Shown: positions 40,692 to 49,319 of the stretch, piece after piece | Numbering within the stretch: position 1 is the stretch's first letter | Layout of the letters: each line of letters begins with the position of its first letter | Assembly: GCF_014650695.1 (NCBI RefSeq) | Contig: NZ_BMVL01000025.1 | Location: forward strand, 1-49,608 | Reading direction: 5' to 3' | DNA: 49,608 bases | Source of the DNA: Streptomyces avidinii | Lineage (GTDB): Bacteria; Actinomycetota; Actinomycetes; Streptomycetales; Streptomycetaceae | Notes under the pieces: model-generated | What the model was told of the DNA's origin: nothing | What the model saw: only the letters and a program-made list of their open reading frames with translations | The model's database searches: none | Made by a program: the position numbers and the translations under genes

Positions 40692-41176
40692 CGCCGTGCC
40701 GCCAGCCGGTCGGCGGCCGCGACCAGACGCGGCAGGTAGAAGTCCCAGCCCTGCCGGTGGTCGTTGTAGTGGGCCTCGAGTACGGCGGCCTCCCAGCCCC
40801 GCTCGCGGTAGCCGCTCTCGCGGAAGCGGACCGTGGTTCCCCCGCCCTCGGGGACGAGCTCGAAGGTCACCAGGAGCGAGTTGCCCGGGCCCGCCCCCTC
40901 CGGCTCCGTTTCCTTCTCGTCGTAGGTCCAGCGGAACGAGAACAGCCGGGGCGGCTCGGCCGCCACCACCGTGAACGGGGCGGAGTCGTGCCGGCCGGTC
41001 TCCGCATCCGTCCAGGTGAGCCGGCCGGTCGCACCTGCGATCGGTTCGAAGGCGGTCTCGGCGCTCCACCAGTCCCGGATGTGCTCGGGGCTGCTGAGCA
41101 CCTCGAACACCACCTCGGGCGATGCGTCGATGCGCAGCTCGCGCTCGATGCTCCCGTACTCCATGGCCGTCTCCAT
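40688..41176 (-). CDS. SRPBCC/AHSA1 domain protein (first gene of the ArsR operon)
   Basis: The 162-residue SRPBCC protein has IERELRIDASPEVVFEVLSS and IRDWWSAETAFEP at the start, and ends with the long helix HYNDHRQGWDFYLPRLVAAA that closes the ligand cavity in this fold. The ATG at 41176 is chosen because GAAGG lies 9 bases upstream. ATG 41164 is possible and an extension to 41230 would run through the promoter. It is the first gene of an SRPBCC-ArsR-SRPBCC operon and overlaps the regulator by 4 bases. The ribosome site lies in the promoter-proximal operator palindrome. Confidence 0.88.
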   Translation of the reverse strand: METAMEYGSIERELRIDASPEVVFEVLSSPEHIRDWWSAETAFEPIAGATGRLTWTDAETGRHDSAPFTVVAAEPPRLFSFRWTYDEKETEPEGAGPGNSLLVTFELVPEGGGTTVRFRESGYRERGWEAAVLEAHYNDHRQGWDFYLPRLVAAADRLAARR

Positions 41177-41180
41177 CTTT

Positions 41181-41197
41181 CGCAACCTTCGGTTGCG
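41181..41197. promoter_or_regulatory. Promoter-proximal ArsR-type operator
   Basis: The 17-bp perfect palindrome CGCAACCTTCGGTTGCG has 7-bp arms and a 3-base centre. It lies just downstream of the -10 and covers the ribosome site of the first gene. It shares YGCAACCNNNGGTTGCR with the second site. Confidence 0.8.
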
Positions 41198-41201
41198 TAT
41201 A

Positions 41202-41230
41202 ACGCTAGCCCACCTCCGGCCCATGTGCAA
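41202..41230 (-). promoter_or_regulatory. Promoter of the SRPBCC-ArsR operon
   Basis: On the minus strand TTGCAC (41230-41225) and TAGCGT (41207-41202) are 17 bases apart. The distal operator overlaps the -35 and the proximal operator begins 5 bases after the -10, so a bound repressor would block polymerase. Confidence 0.75.
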
Positions 41231-41242
41231 CCAATGGTTGCA
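41226..41242. promoter_or_regulatory. Distal ArsR-type operator
   Basis: The 17-bp perfect palindrome TGCAACCAATGGTTGCA overlaps the -35 hexamer. Its centre is 45 bases from that of the proximal copy. Confidence 0.8.
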
Positions 41243-41298
41243 TTATCGGGTCGCGCTGAGATCCGGAAAGGGCGGCTGGAGCCCCGTACGTGACGTGA

Positions 41299-41353
41299 CC
41301 CCCTCCACCGGCTTTCGCTAGAGCCCCCGTACGGTGGCCCCCTCCACCGGCTT
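41299..41353. repeat. Direct duplication spanning the stop codon of the GH31 gene
   Basis: A 16-bp sequence, CCCCCTCCACCGGCTT, occurs at 41299-41314 and at 41338-41353, 39 bases apart, with further similarity (CCCCGTACG) beside each. The inner copy encodes the last codons of the glycosidase (KPVEGATV); the outer lies just after its stop codon (41318-41320). Confidence 0.75.
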
Positions 41354-43675
41354 CCCCGTCTCGTCCTCCACCACCACCGATTCCCCCACCCACCGCACCG
41401 TGTACCGCTCCACCTCGCCCGCGCCGAAACCCGGCCCCGGATCCCGGATCACCACCCCGCCGCCCGTACGCCCCCGCGCCGGCGCCCACACCTCCAGCTC
41501 CAGGCCGTCACCGGAGGCGGAGCGCACCGGCAGTACGGACCCCGCCCGCGCCAGCACCGGGATCCGGCCCTGCGGAGCGTCCAGCAGGATCTGGCCCGGG
41601 CCCTCGTACGCCACCCCGGTCGCGGTGTCGTACCACCGGCCCCGCGGCAGCCGTACCGCCCGCCGGTCCGCCCCGCACTCCAGCACCGGCGCCACCAGCA
41701 GCGCATCGCCCAGCAGGAACGCGTCCTCGCAGTCCCGCAGCTTCCGCTCCTCCGGCGTCCCCCACCACACCGGCCGCACGTACGGGGCGCCCGTCCGCCG
41801 TGCCAGATGGGCCAGCGTCACGAAGTAGGGCCGAAGCCGCTCCCGTTCCGCCATCGCCGCCGCGGCCTGCTCCGCCACCTCCGGCCCGAACTCCCACGGC
41901 TCCCGCCGCCCCGCCCAGATCGCCGAGTGAGTCCGGAACAGCGGCAGGTACGAACCCAATTGCAGCCACCGCACGTACAACTCCGGCGACGGGGAACCCC
42001 CGAACCCGCCGACGTCCGGGCCCGAGTACGGCACCCCGCACAGCCCGAGCCCCAACACCAGCGCCAGCGAGGCCCGCAGCCCCTCCCAGCTGGACTCCAC
42101 ATCCCCCGACCACGTGCCCCCGTACCGCTGCATCCCCGCCCACCCCGACCGGGAGAACACGAACGGCCGCTCGGCCGGCCGCAGTCGCACCAGCCCCTCC
42201 CACCCCGCCCGCGCCATCCCCAACGCGTACACGTTGTGGCCCTCACGGTGGTCACCGCCCGCCCCGTCCAGTGCGTGCCGCGCCGACCTCGGCAGGGTGT
42301 TGTCCCCGAACGGCGCGAAGGACACCGGCTCGTTCATGTCGTGCCAGAAACCGGCGAAGCCCTGCGCGAGCCGCTCCTCGTACAGCCCGCCCCACCACTC
42401 GCGCACCGCCGGATCCGTGAAGTCCGGGTACGCGCACTCACCCGGCCACACCTCGCCGCGCACCTCCTCGCCCCGCGCGTCCCGCACGAAGGCGCCCCCC
42501 GTCCCCACGGCCCGCCCCGACGCGTGGACCCCGTCGCCCACCTTCACCGCCGGGTCCACGATCGACACCAGCCGCACCCCCAGCTCCCGCAACTCCCGCG
42601 CAAGCCCGGGCAGATCGGGGAACCGCTCCTCGTCCACCGTGAACACCCGGTGCCCGTCGTAGTGGTCGATGTCCAGGTGCACGGCCGACAGCGCGAGCCC
42701 GCGCGACGCGTACCCCGCGACCACCCGCCGCACCTCCTCCGCGCTCCCGAAACCCCACCGCGCGTGCTGGTACCCGAGCGCCCACTCCGGCGGCACCGCG
42801 GCCGCCCCCGTCAGCCCCGACCACCCCTGCAGCACCCGCGCGGGCGTCCCCACCAGCACCCAGCAGCGCAGCGGCCCGCCGTCCATCCGCAGCTCACTCG
42901 CCCCCGGCCGGTCCACCCCCGAGCCGGCCCCCTCCTCACCCTCGCGCAGCACCACCCGGCCGTCCCACGCGTTGTCGTGGAACGCCAGATGCGTCCCGGC
43001 GTCCGCGACCACCATCTGTACCGGCATCGTCAGGTACAGCGGATCGGTCCCCGGCCCGAAGCCCCCCTTCGGATCCGTGTTCCACAGCCGGTACGCACCG
43101 TCCCGCAGCCGCGGTCCCGCGGCCCGCCCGCCCAGCCCGAAGAACCGCGCGTCCGCCGGCACCTCGCTGCGCTGCAGCCACCGCGCCCCGCCCATCCGCG
43201 GATCCACCGGCTCCCACCACCGCGGCGGCGACTCCCGCCGCAGCACCGCCCCGCCCGGCGTGCGCACCTCCACCGCCCCGTGCCGGGACACCGCCACCGT
43301 CACCCGCTCCGACACCACCCGCCAGCCGCCCCCGGTGTCCGCTTCCAGCACCGCCCGCGGGTCCGGCTCGGGGCCGTCGCCCACCACCGCGTACGAGGGC
43401 GTCGGCCCGGCCCCGTCCCAACTCCAGAACACGGCGCCGCCCACCGCGACCCGTACCAGCAGCTCCGAACGCGCGAACCGCAGCACGCCCCCGCCCGGCC
43501 GGGGCTCCGTACCGGTCAGCAGACCCGGCACACGCGCCCGCTCCGCGCCCCGGCGCGGGAGCCCCACCGCATCCGCGCGCCGGTGGCGCCAGGCCGCGCG
43601 CCAGGCGCGCCGACCGCGCTCCGTACCCAAGTCCTTCACCGCACGTACCAGATCACGACCGTCCATGCCGCTCAC
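41318..43675 (-). CDS. Glycoside hydrolase family 31 (alpha-glucosidase type)
   Basis: The 785-residue protein is full length for GH31. It has an N-terminal beta-sandwich (about 50-260, NTDPKGGFGPGTDPLYLTMP), a TIM barrel with nucleophile D446 in FWHDMNEP, and an acid/base Asp in TWSGDVESSWEGL. PYSGPDVGGFGG and RWLQLGSYLPLFRTHS lie in the barrel, and C-terminal beta domains follow. The enzyme retains stereochemistry and cleaves alpha-glucosides or xylosides; the exact substrate is not clear. There is no signal peptide, so it is probably cytoplasmic. GTG 43675 (GGAGG 11 bases upstream) or ATG 43666 could be the start. The neighbouring gene on the other strand is divergent by 212 bases. Confidence 0.92.
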   Translation of the reverse strand: MSGMDGRDLVRAVKDLGTERGRRAWRAAWRHRRADAVGLPRRGAERARVPGLLTGTEPRPGGGVLRFARSELLVRVAVGGAVFWSWDGAGPTPSYAVVGDGPEPDPRAVLEADTGGGWRVVSERVTVAVSRHGAVEVRTPGGAVLRRESPPRWWEPVDPRMGGARWLQRSEVPADARFFGLGGRAAGPRLRDGAYRLWNTDPKGGFGPGTDPLYLTMPVQMVVADAGTHLAFHDNAWDGRVVLREGEEGAGSGVDRPGASELRMDGGPLRCWVLVGTPARVLQGWSGLTGAAAVPPEWALGYQHARWGFGSAEEVRRVVAGYASRGLALSAVHLDIDHYDGHRVFTVDEERFPDLPGLARELRELGVRLVSIVDPAVKVGDGVHASGRAVGTGGAFVRDARGEEVRGEVWPGECAYPDFTDPAVREWWGGLYEERLAQGFAGFWHDMNEPVSFAPFGDNTLPRSARHALDGAGGDHREGHNVYALGMARAGWEGLVRLRPAERPFVFSRSGWAGMQRYGGTWSGDVESSWEGLRASLALVLGLGLCGVPYSGPDVGGFGGSPSPELYVRWLQLGSYLPLFRTHSAIWAGRREPWEFGPEVAEQAAAAMAERERLRPYFVTLAHLARRTGAPYVRPVWWGTPEERKLRDCEDAFLLGDALLVAPVLECGADRRAVRLPRGRWYDTATGVAYEGPGQILLDAPQGRIPVLARAGSVLPVRSASGDGLELEVWAPARGRTGGGVVIRDPGPGFGAGEVERYTVRWVGESVVVEDETGKPVEGATVRGL

Positions 43676-43887
43676 CCTGCCACCGGCCTCCGGCCGAGGG
43701 GACGGCGTTCAACTTCCGTTCACCCTGCAGCGGCACCCCCGTGCCGATCACCCGACCCGCCAGGCCGACCCTGGTGCAGGGGACGATCACATGGCATGGT
43801 CCCTGTGAGCCGCCGCGCCCACACCCCCGCGCGATGGCACCGTACGCACACGAAGCGCGAGCCGCAGACTTGACCGGGAGCCGACCC

Positions 43888-45864
43888 ATGACCTCAGCCA
43901 CGCAGCCGGAACCCCTCTGGGCGCCGGGCCCCGACCGGATCGCCGCGGCCCGTATCACCGCCTTCCAGGCCTGGGCCGCAACGCGCTTCGGGGCCCCCGC
44001 CGAGGGCGGCTACCCCGCCCTGCACCGCTGGTCCGTCGACGAGCTCGACACCTTCTGGCAGGCCGTCGCCGAATGGTTCGACGTCCGCTTCACCACTCCG
44101 TACGAGGCCGTCCTCGCCGACCGCTCCATGCCCGGGGCACAGTGGTTCACCGGAGCCACCCTCAACTACGCCGAGCACGCGCTGCGCGCCGCCGAGGACC
44201 CGGCGCGCGCCGCGGACCCCGCCCTGCTGTACGTGGACGAGACCCACGAGCCCGTCCCCGTCACCTGGGCCGAGCTCCGCCGCCAGGTCGGGTCGCTCGC
44301 GGCCGAGCTGCGCGCCCTGGGCGTACGCCCGGGCGACCGGATCAGCGGTTACCTCCCCAACATCCCCGAGGCCGCCGTCGCCCTCCTCGCCACCGCCGCC
44401 GTCGGCGGTGTCTGGACCTCCTGCGCCCCCGACTTCGGAGCCCGCAGCGTCCTCGACCGCTTCCAGCAGGTCGAGCCCGTCGTCCTGTTCACCGTCGACG
44501 GCTACCGGTACGGCGGCAAGGAACACGACCGCCGCGACACCGTCGCCGAGCTCCGCGCGGACCTCCCCTCCCTGCGCGCGGTCGTCCACATCCCGCTCCT
44601 CGGCACCCCCGCCCCCGCCGGGGCCCTGGAGTGGTCCGCCCTGACCTCGGGCGACACCGAGCCCGTCTTCGAGGCGGTCCCCTTCGACCACCCGCTCTGG
44701 GTGCTGTACTCCTCCGGCACCACCGGCCTCCCCAAGGCCATCGTCCAGTCGCAGGGCGGCATCCTCCTCGAACACCTCAAGCAGCTCGGCCTGCACTGCG
44801 ACCTCGGCCCGGAGGACCGGTTCTTCTGGTACACCTCCACGGGCTGGATGATGTGGAACTTCCTCGTCTCCGGACTGCTCACGGGCACGACCGTCGTGCT
44901 CTACGACGGCAGCCCCGGCTACCCCGACACGGGCGCCCAGTGGCGCATCGCCGAGCGCACCGGCGCCACCCTCTACGGCACCTCCGCCGCCTACGTCATG
45001 GCCTGCCGCAAGGCCGAGGTCCACCCGGCCCGCGACTTCGACCTCTCCGCCGTGAAGTGCGTGGCCACCACCGGTTCCCCGCTCCCGCCCGACGGCTTCC
45101 GCTGGCTCCACGACGAGGTGGCCGAGGACCTCTGGATCGCCTCCGTCAGCGGCGGCACCGACGTCTGCAGCTGCTTCGCGGGCGCCGTCCCCACCCTCCC
45201 CGTGCACATCGGCGAACTCCAGGCCGCCTGCCTCGGTACGGACCTCCAGTCCTGGGACCCCTCCGGCAAGCCGGCCATCGGCGAGGTCGGCGAGCTCGTC
45301 GTCACCAACCCCATGCCGTCCATGCCGATCCACTTCTGGAACGACCCCGACGGCAGCCGCTACCGCGACAGCTACTTCGAGATGTTCCCCGGCGTCTGGC
45401 GCCACGGGGACTGGATCACCATCACCGACCACGGCTCGGTGATCATCCACGGCCGCTCCGACTCCACGCTCAACCGGCAGGGCGTCCGGATGGGATCCGC
45501 CGACATCTACGAGGCCGTCGAACGCCTCCCCGAGATCAAGGAATCCCTGGTCATCGGCCTGGAGGAGCCGAACGGCGGCTACTGGATGCCGCTCTTCGTC
45601 CACCTCGCCCCCGGTGCGGCCCTCGACGACGACCTGCGCGCACGGATCAAGGCGACGATCCGCGAGGAACTCTCCCCGCGCCACGTCCCCGACGAGATCA
45701 TCGAGGTCCCGGCCATCCCGCACACCCTCACCGGCAAGCGCATCGAGGTCCCGGTCAAGCGCCTGCTGCAGGGCGCCCCTCTGGCCAAGGCGGTCAACCC
45801 GGGCTCCGTCGACAACATCGACCTCCTCCACTTCTACGAGGAGCTGGCCCGCACCCGCGGCTGA
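43888..45864 (+). CDS. Acetoacetyl-CoA synthetase
   Basis: The enzyme activates acetoacetate with ATP and CoA to acetoacetyl-CoA in the cytoplasm. The 658-residue ANL-family protein has an N-terminal ACAS_N region (WSVDELDTFWQAVAEWFDV, near 52), the P-loop-like YSSGTTGLPK (274-283), TSTGWMMWN, the adenylate motif GGTDVCSCF (near 427), the hinge HGRSDSTLNRQGVRMGSADI, and the C-terminal lysine in PHTLTGKRIEVPVK. Length and the GGTDVCSC form fit acetoacetyl-CoA rather than acetyl-CoA synthetase. GGGAG lies 7 bases before the ATG at 43888. It is monocistronic or followed by the hypothetical gene after 63 bases. Confidence 0.93.
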   Translation: MTSATQPEPLWAPGPDRIAAARITAFQAWAATRFGAPAEGGYPALHRWSVDELDTFWQAVAEWFDVRFTTPYEAVLADRSMPGAQWFTGATLNYAEHALRAAEDPARAADPALLYVDETHEPVPVTWAELRRQVGSLAAELRALGVRPGDRISGYLPNIPEAAVALLATAAVGGVWTSCAPDFGARSVLDRFQQVEPVVLFTVDGYRYGGKEHDRRDTVAELRADLPSLRAVVHIPLLGTPAPAGALEWSALTSGDTEPVFEAVPFDHPLWVLYSSGTTGLPKAIVQSQGGILLEHLKQLGLHCDLGPEDRFFWYTSTGWMMWNFLVSGLLTGTTVVLYDGSPGYPDTGAQWRIAERTGATLYGTSAAYVMACRKAEVHPARDFDLSAVKCVATTGSPLPPDGFRWLHDEVAEDLWIASVSGGTDVCSCFAGAVPTLPVHIGELQAACLGTDLQSWDPSGKPAIGEVGELVVTNPMPSMPIHFWNDPDGSRYRDSYFEMFPGVWRHGDWITITDHGSVIIHGRSDSTLNRQGVRMGSADIYEAVERLPEIKESLVIGLEEPNGGYWMPLFVHLAPGAALDDDLRARIKATIREELSPRHVPDEIIEVPAIPHTLTGKRIEVPVKRLLQGAPLAKAVNPGSVDNIDLLHFYEELARTRG

Positions 45865-45927
45865 GGTCACTGTCAGTGGCGTTGATTACTCTGAGTGAGC
45901 AAGTGATTGCGGCACTCAGGGGGAGCC

Positions 45928-46842
45928 ATGCCACGCAAGACGAACGACACCGGTACGCACCGGACCCGCACCACCGACCGGCGCCGCACGCTGCGCCGCG
46001 AGGTCCCCGGCACCGTCGGCCTACTGGCCGACGCCGGCGACTTCGCGGCCATGCGCGGCTACCGCAGCTTCACCTTCGACGACCACCGGGACTACCTCCA
46101 CCACGTGGACGGACTGCTCCGGTCCCTCGCCGCCCAGGGCATCCACACCACCGTCGCCCTCTTCGACCCCGACGAGTACGTCCAGTACTGCGGGGAGAAC
46201 GGCCTCGACCCGGACACCGCCGAAACCCGCGCCCGCTTCACCGCCGAGCTGGCCGGCAGCGGCACCGTCCTCCCGTACACCGGCCAGCCCATCGACGAGC
46301 TCGTCCCGCTCCTCGTCGACGAGGCCGTCCGCCAGGCCACCTGGGAGTACGCCACCGGCCTCCTCGCCGAAGTCGGCCGCTGCGCGGACTGCGGCGAGGA
46401 CATCGGCCGGGCCTCCTTCGAACGCGCCACCCACGCGCTCGAACGGCTCGTGGCCGGCGCCGGACCCGGCCACCACCATTTCGTCTGCAGCGTCCCGACC
46501 GAGGCGCAACAGCTCGTCGCCGTCCTGCACGCCGACACCACCGACGACCCGGACACCCCGCCGCGCATCGAGGGCCGCGAAGGCCTCGACTTCGTGACGG
46601 TCCTCGCAGCCGGGCTCGCCCTCGGCGGCCCCGGGGGACTGGTGGTACGCACCACCGCCGAGGGCCGGGGGGACCGGGTCCACGGCTGGCGCCTGGACCG
46701 CGGCCGGCTCACCGCCCTGACGGCCGCGGCCGTCTTCAACGCCTACTGCACCGACGCCGACACCGGGGACCCCGTCGCCCCCGAATCGGGCGTCGAGTAC
46801 TGCCCGGGGTACGAGGTGGACGCACCCGGACCGCACCACTGA
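45928..46842 (+). CDS. Conserved Streptomyces hypothetical protein
   Basis: This 304-residue soluble protein has no recognised domain. It begins with a basic Thr/Arg tail (PRKTNDTGTHRTRTTDRRRT) and continues with an acidic core containing YRSFTFDDHRDYLHHVDGLL, FDPDEYVQYCGENGLDPDTA and one CADCGE knuckle (near 154). HHHFVCSVP and PESGVEYCPGYEVD lie later. Cys residues could bind metal but no pattern is certain. It lacks membrane segments. AGGGGGAG precedes the ATG; a start at 45907 would add seven residues without a ribosome site. The gene regularly lies beside ptsI in Streptomyces as I recall, but no functional link is known. It converges on ptsI across a terminator. Confidence 0.8.
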   Translation: MPRKTNDTGTHRTRTTDRRRTLRREVPGTVGLLADAGDFAAMRGYRSFTFDDHRDYLHHVDGLLRSLAAQGIHTTVALFDPDEYVQYCGENGLDPDTAETRARFTAELAGSGTVLPYTGQPIDELVPLLVDEAVRQATWEYATGLLAEVGRCADCGEDIGRASFERATHALERLVAGAGPGHHHFVCSVPTEAQQLVAVLHADTTDDPDTPPRIEGREGLDFVTVLAAGLALGGPGGLVVRTTAEGRGDRVHGWRLDRGRLTALTAAAVFNAYCTDADTGDPVAPESGVEYCPGYEVDAPGPHH

Positions 46843-46857
46843 CCGGTCCGGGACGGA

Positions 46858-46892
46858 CCGAGGGGCCCTCGCCACCGGCGAGAGCCCCTCGG
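46858..46892. terminator. Bidirectional terminator between the hypothetical gene and ptsI
   Basis: CCGAGGGGCCCTCGCC (46858-46873) pairs with GGCGAGAGCCCCTCGG (46877-46892), with one mismatch and a 3-base loop. It sits 15 bases after one stop and 19 bases after the other. Confidence 0.8.
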
Positions 46893-46911
46893 AACAACAC
46901 CACGCCTCCGG

Positions 46912-48582
46912 CTACTCGCCGGACAGCACCGCCTGCGCGGCCACACGGGCCTCCTCGGCCGTGTCCGCCGCCCGGGCAGCCGCGGCCGCCCGCTCGCACT
47001 GGGCCAGCGTGTACTTGGCGAGCGTCGCCCGCACATAGGGAATCGAAGCGGCACCCATCGAAAGAGAGGTGACACCCAGACCGGTCAGCACACAGGCCAG
47101 CAGCGGGTCGGAGGCAGCCTCGCCACAGACACCACAGCTCTTGCCCTCCGCCTTGGCGGCATCCGCCGACATGGCGACCAGGTCGAGCAGCGCCGGCTGC
47201 CACGGGTCCTGGAGCCGGGACACGGCGCCGACCTGGCGGTCTGCGGCGAAGGCGTACTGGGCCAGGTCATTCGTGCCCAGCGACAGGAATTCGACTTCCT
47301 GGAGGATCGAACGTGCCCGCAGCGCGGCGGAGGGGATCTCCACCATCGCGCCGAACTTCGCCTTCAGACCCGCTTCCCGGCAGGCGTCCGCGAACGCCTT
47401 GGCGTCAATGCGGTCGGCGACCATCGGGGCCATGACCTCGAGGTACACCGGCAGCCCCTCGGCAGCCTTGGCCAGCGCGGTGAGCTGCGTACGCAGCACC
47501 TCCGGGTGGTCCAGCAGCGAGCGCAGCCCGCGCACACCCAGCGCCGGGTTGGGCTCGTCGCCCGGGGTCAGGAAGTCCAGCGGCTTGTCGGCGCCGGCAT
47601 CCAGCACCCGCACGACCACCCGGCCCTCGGGGAAGGCCTCGAGGACCTTGCGGTAGGACTCGACCTGCTTCTCCTCGGACGGCGCCTTCTTGCTGTCGTC
47701 CAGGAAGAGGAACTCGGTGCGGAACAGACCCACACCCTCCGCCCCTGCCTCGACGGCGGCCGGCACGTCCGCGGGACCGCCCACGTTGGCCAGCAGCGGC
47801 ACCTTGTGACCGTCGGACGTCGCACCCGGACCGGACGAGGCGGCGAGAGCCGCCCTGCGCTCGGCGGCCGCGGCCTCCAGCTCGGCCCGCTTCTCCGGCG
47901 ACGGGTCCACGAACAGGTCACCCGTACTACCGTCCACCGCGATCATCGTGCCCTCGGCGATCTCACCGGCGCCCGGCAGCGCCACGATCGCCGGCACGCC
48001 CAGCGCCCGCGCGAGAATCGCGCTGTGGCTGGTCGGCCCGCCCTCCTCGGTCACGAAACCGAGGACGAGCGCGGGGTCGAGCAGAGCCGTGTCGGCGGGA
48101 GCCAGGTCCCGCGCGATCAGTACGTACGGCTCGTCACTGTCGGGCACACCCGGCATCGGCACACCCAGCAGCCGCGCCACGATGCGGTTGCGCACGTCGT
48201 CCAGGTCGGCCACGCGGCCTGCCATGTACTCACCGGCCCCCGCGAGCAGGTCGCGGTACGCGGCGAACGCGTCGTACACACCGCGCTCGGCGGTGCTGCC
48301 GACGGCGATCCGCCGGTCGACGTCCGCCATCAGCTCGGGGTCCTCGGCGATCATCGCCTGGGCCTCGAGCACGTGCTGGGCCTCGCCACCGGCCAGCTGG
48401 CCACGTGCGATCAGATCGGCCGCCACGGCACTCACGGCCTGACGGGCGCGCCCCTGTTCGCGCGCCGCCTCATCCGCGGTGATCTGCCTGGCCGGCGGTT
48501 CCAGAACCGCCGTGCCCATGTGCCGCACCTCGCCGATCGCCACCCCGTGGCTCACGCCGACGCCTCGCAGCGTTGTCTCCAT
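46912..48582 (-). CDS. ptsI: PTS enzyme I (phosphoenolpyruvate-protein phosphotransferase)
   Basis: Enzyme I takes phosphate from phosphoenolpyruvate and passes it to HPr, feeding sugar PTS permeases such as that for N-acetylglucosamine. The 556-residue product has the N-terminal phosphohistidine domain with H186 in GGPTSHSAILAR and a C-terminal PEP-binding barrel. The barrel shows GVGLFRTEFLFLD, VRVLDAGADKPLDF, GTNDLAQYAFAADR and the active-site Cys segment SCGVCGEAASD. ATG 48582 (METTLRGVGVSHG) is chosen because GGAGA lies upstream; the frame is open to 48660 but that is unlike the family. It follows crr with a 74-base gap and is probably cotranscribed under DasR control. Confidence 0.97.
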   Translation of the reverse strand: METTLRGVGVSHGVAIGEVRHMGTAVLEPPARQITADEAAREQGRARQAVSAVAADLIARGQLAGGEAQHVLEAQAMIAEDPELMADVDRRIAVGSTAERGVYDAFAAYRDLLAGAGEYMAGRVADLDDVRNRIVARLLGVPMPGVPDSDEPYVLIARDLAPADTALLDPALVLGFVTEEGGPTSHSAILARALGVPAIVALPGAGEIAEGTMIAVDGSTGDLFVDPSPEKRAELEAAAAERRAALAASSGPGATSDGHKVPLLANVGGPADVPAAVEAGAEGVGLFRTEFLFLDDSKKAPSEEKQVESYRKVLEAFPEGRVVVRVLDAGADKPLDFLTPGDEPNPALGVRGLRSLLDHPEVLRTQLTALAKAAEGLPVYLEVMAPMVADRIDAKAFADACREAGLKAKFGAMVEIPSAALRARSILQEVEFLSLGTNDLAQYAFAADRQVGAVSRLQDPWQPALLDLVAMSADAAKAEGKSCGVCGEAASDPLLACVLTGLGVTSLSMGAASIPYVRATLAKYTLAQCERAAAAARAADTAEEARVAAQAVLSGE

Positions 48583-48656
48583 TTCACCCGTCTCCGATTG
48601 AGCGGCGGGCCGAGCCGCCGCGGTGGATGTCCGACTCGCCCGTACAGGCGGACGTG

Positions 48657-49106
48657 TCACTGCCAGCTGAAGAGAGCGTCGTCAGCCTTCACGTCGCCGG
48701 ATTCGACGACGTCGGAGAGGGATTCGGCCGTCGCCTCGAGCGCCACGACCGGGCAGATCGGCGACTTGCCGGCTGCCTCGACGGCAGCGGGGTTCCAGCG
48801 GATGACGGTCTGGCCACGGGTCACGGTGTCGCCCTTGTTCACGAGGAGCTCGAAGCCCTCGCCGTTGAGCTGAACCGTGTCGATCCCGAGGTGCGTGAGT
48901 ACACCGTGACCCTCGCTGTCGACGACTACGTACGCGTGCGGGTGCAGGGAGACGATCACACCGTCGACGGGGGACACCGCCTCCGAAGGCTCACGCACGG
49001 GATCAATGGCGGTGCCCGGTCCCACCATCGCGCCGGAGAACACCGGATCGGGCACTGCCGCGAGTCCGATGGCGCGCCCGGCAAGTGGGGACGTCACGCT
49101 GGTCAT
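48657..49106 (-). CDS. crr: PTS glucose-type EIIA component (Crr)
   Basis: Soluble EIIA receives phosphate from HPr and gives it to EIIB domains of sugar permeases. It is also a regulatory hub. The 149-residue product has the EIIA-Glc fold with active-site H72 in GVLTHLGIDTV and the partner His in SLHPHAYVV (H55/H57). SPVDGVIV, ELLVNKGDTVTRGQ and VIRWNPAAVE complete the fold. GGGAGG lies 5 bases before the ATG. It is first in the crr-ptsI operon and has dre operators 143 to 171 bases upstream. In Streptomyces it belongs to the GlcNAc PTS with NagE2 and PtsH. Confidence 0.96.
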   Translation of the reverse strand: MTSVTSPLAGRAIGLAAVPDPVFSGAMVGPGTAIDPVREPSEAVSPVDGVIVSLHPHAYVVVDSEGHGVLTHLGIDTVQLNGEGFELLVNKGDTVTRGQTVIRWNPAAVEAAGKSPICPVVALEATAESLSDVVESGDVKADDALFSWQ

Positions 49107-49248
49107 GGGGGCCTCCCAGGGGTGGGGCTCTTCGTGTCGCCGTCACTGCCTGTCGCGAACGGCGTACTCTTCTGAAGGATATGGCACAAGATGTTCGGGT
49201 TCGCCCGATGTTGGACCTGGTCCGAGCGTCCCCGTTGGCAGGGAGACT

Positions 49249-49277
49249 AGTGGACTAGACCGGTGGACTAGACCATA
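49249..49277. promoter_or_regulatory. Two overlapping DasR (dre) operators upstream of crr
   Basis: AGTGGACTAGACCGGT (49249-49264) and GGTGGACTAGACCATA (49262-49277) each contain TGGACTAGACC, one mismatch from the symmetric dre core TGGTCTAGACC. They share three bases (GGT) and are in the same orientation, 13 bases apart. DasR, the GlcNAc-sensing GntR regulator, is known to repress crr-ptsI. The crr promoter itself was not assigned with confidence; TAGTCT appears beside the sites. Confidence 0.85.
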
Positions 49278-49290
49278 CGCCTGAATCGAT

Positions 49291-49319
49291 TTGCTTGGGC
49301 ACCCCCAGAGCTGTACTGT
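49291..49319 (+). promoter_or_regulatory. Upstream promoter of a ribosomal RNA operon (P-a)
   Basis: TTGCTT (49291-49296) and TACTGT (49314-49319) are 17 bases apart on the plus strand, reading toward the rRNA leader at the window edge. It lies directly after the dre sites and so is divergent from crr. Confidence 0.6.

Noticed and set aside
49213..49223. Third DasR site (GGACCTGGTCC)
   Set aside because: It is palindromic but lacks the CTAG core, so it is not a dre.
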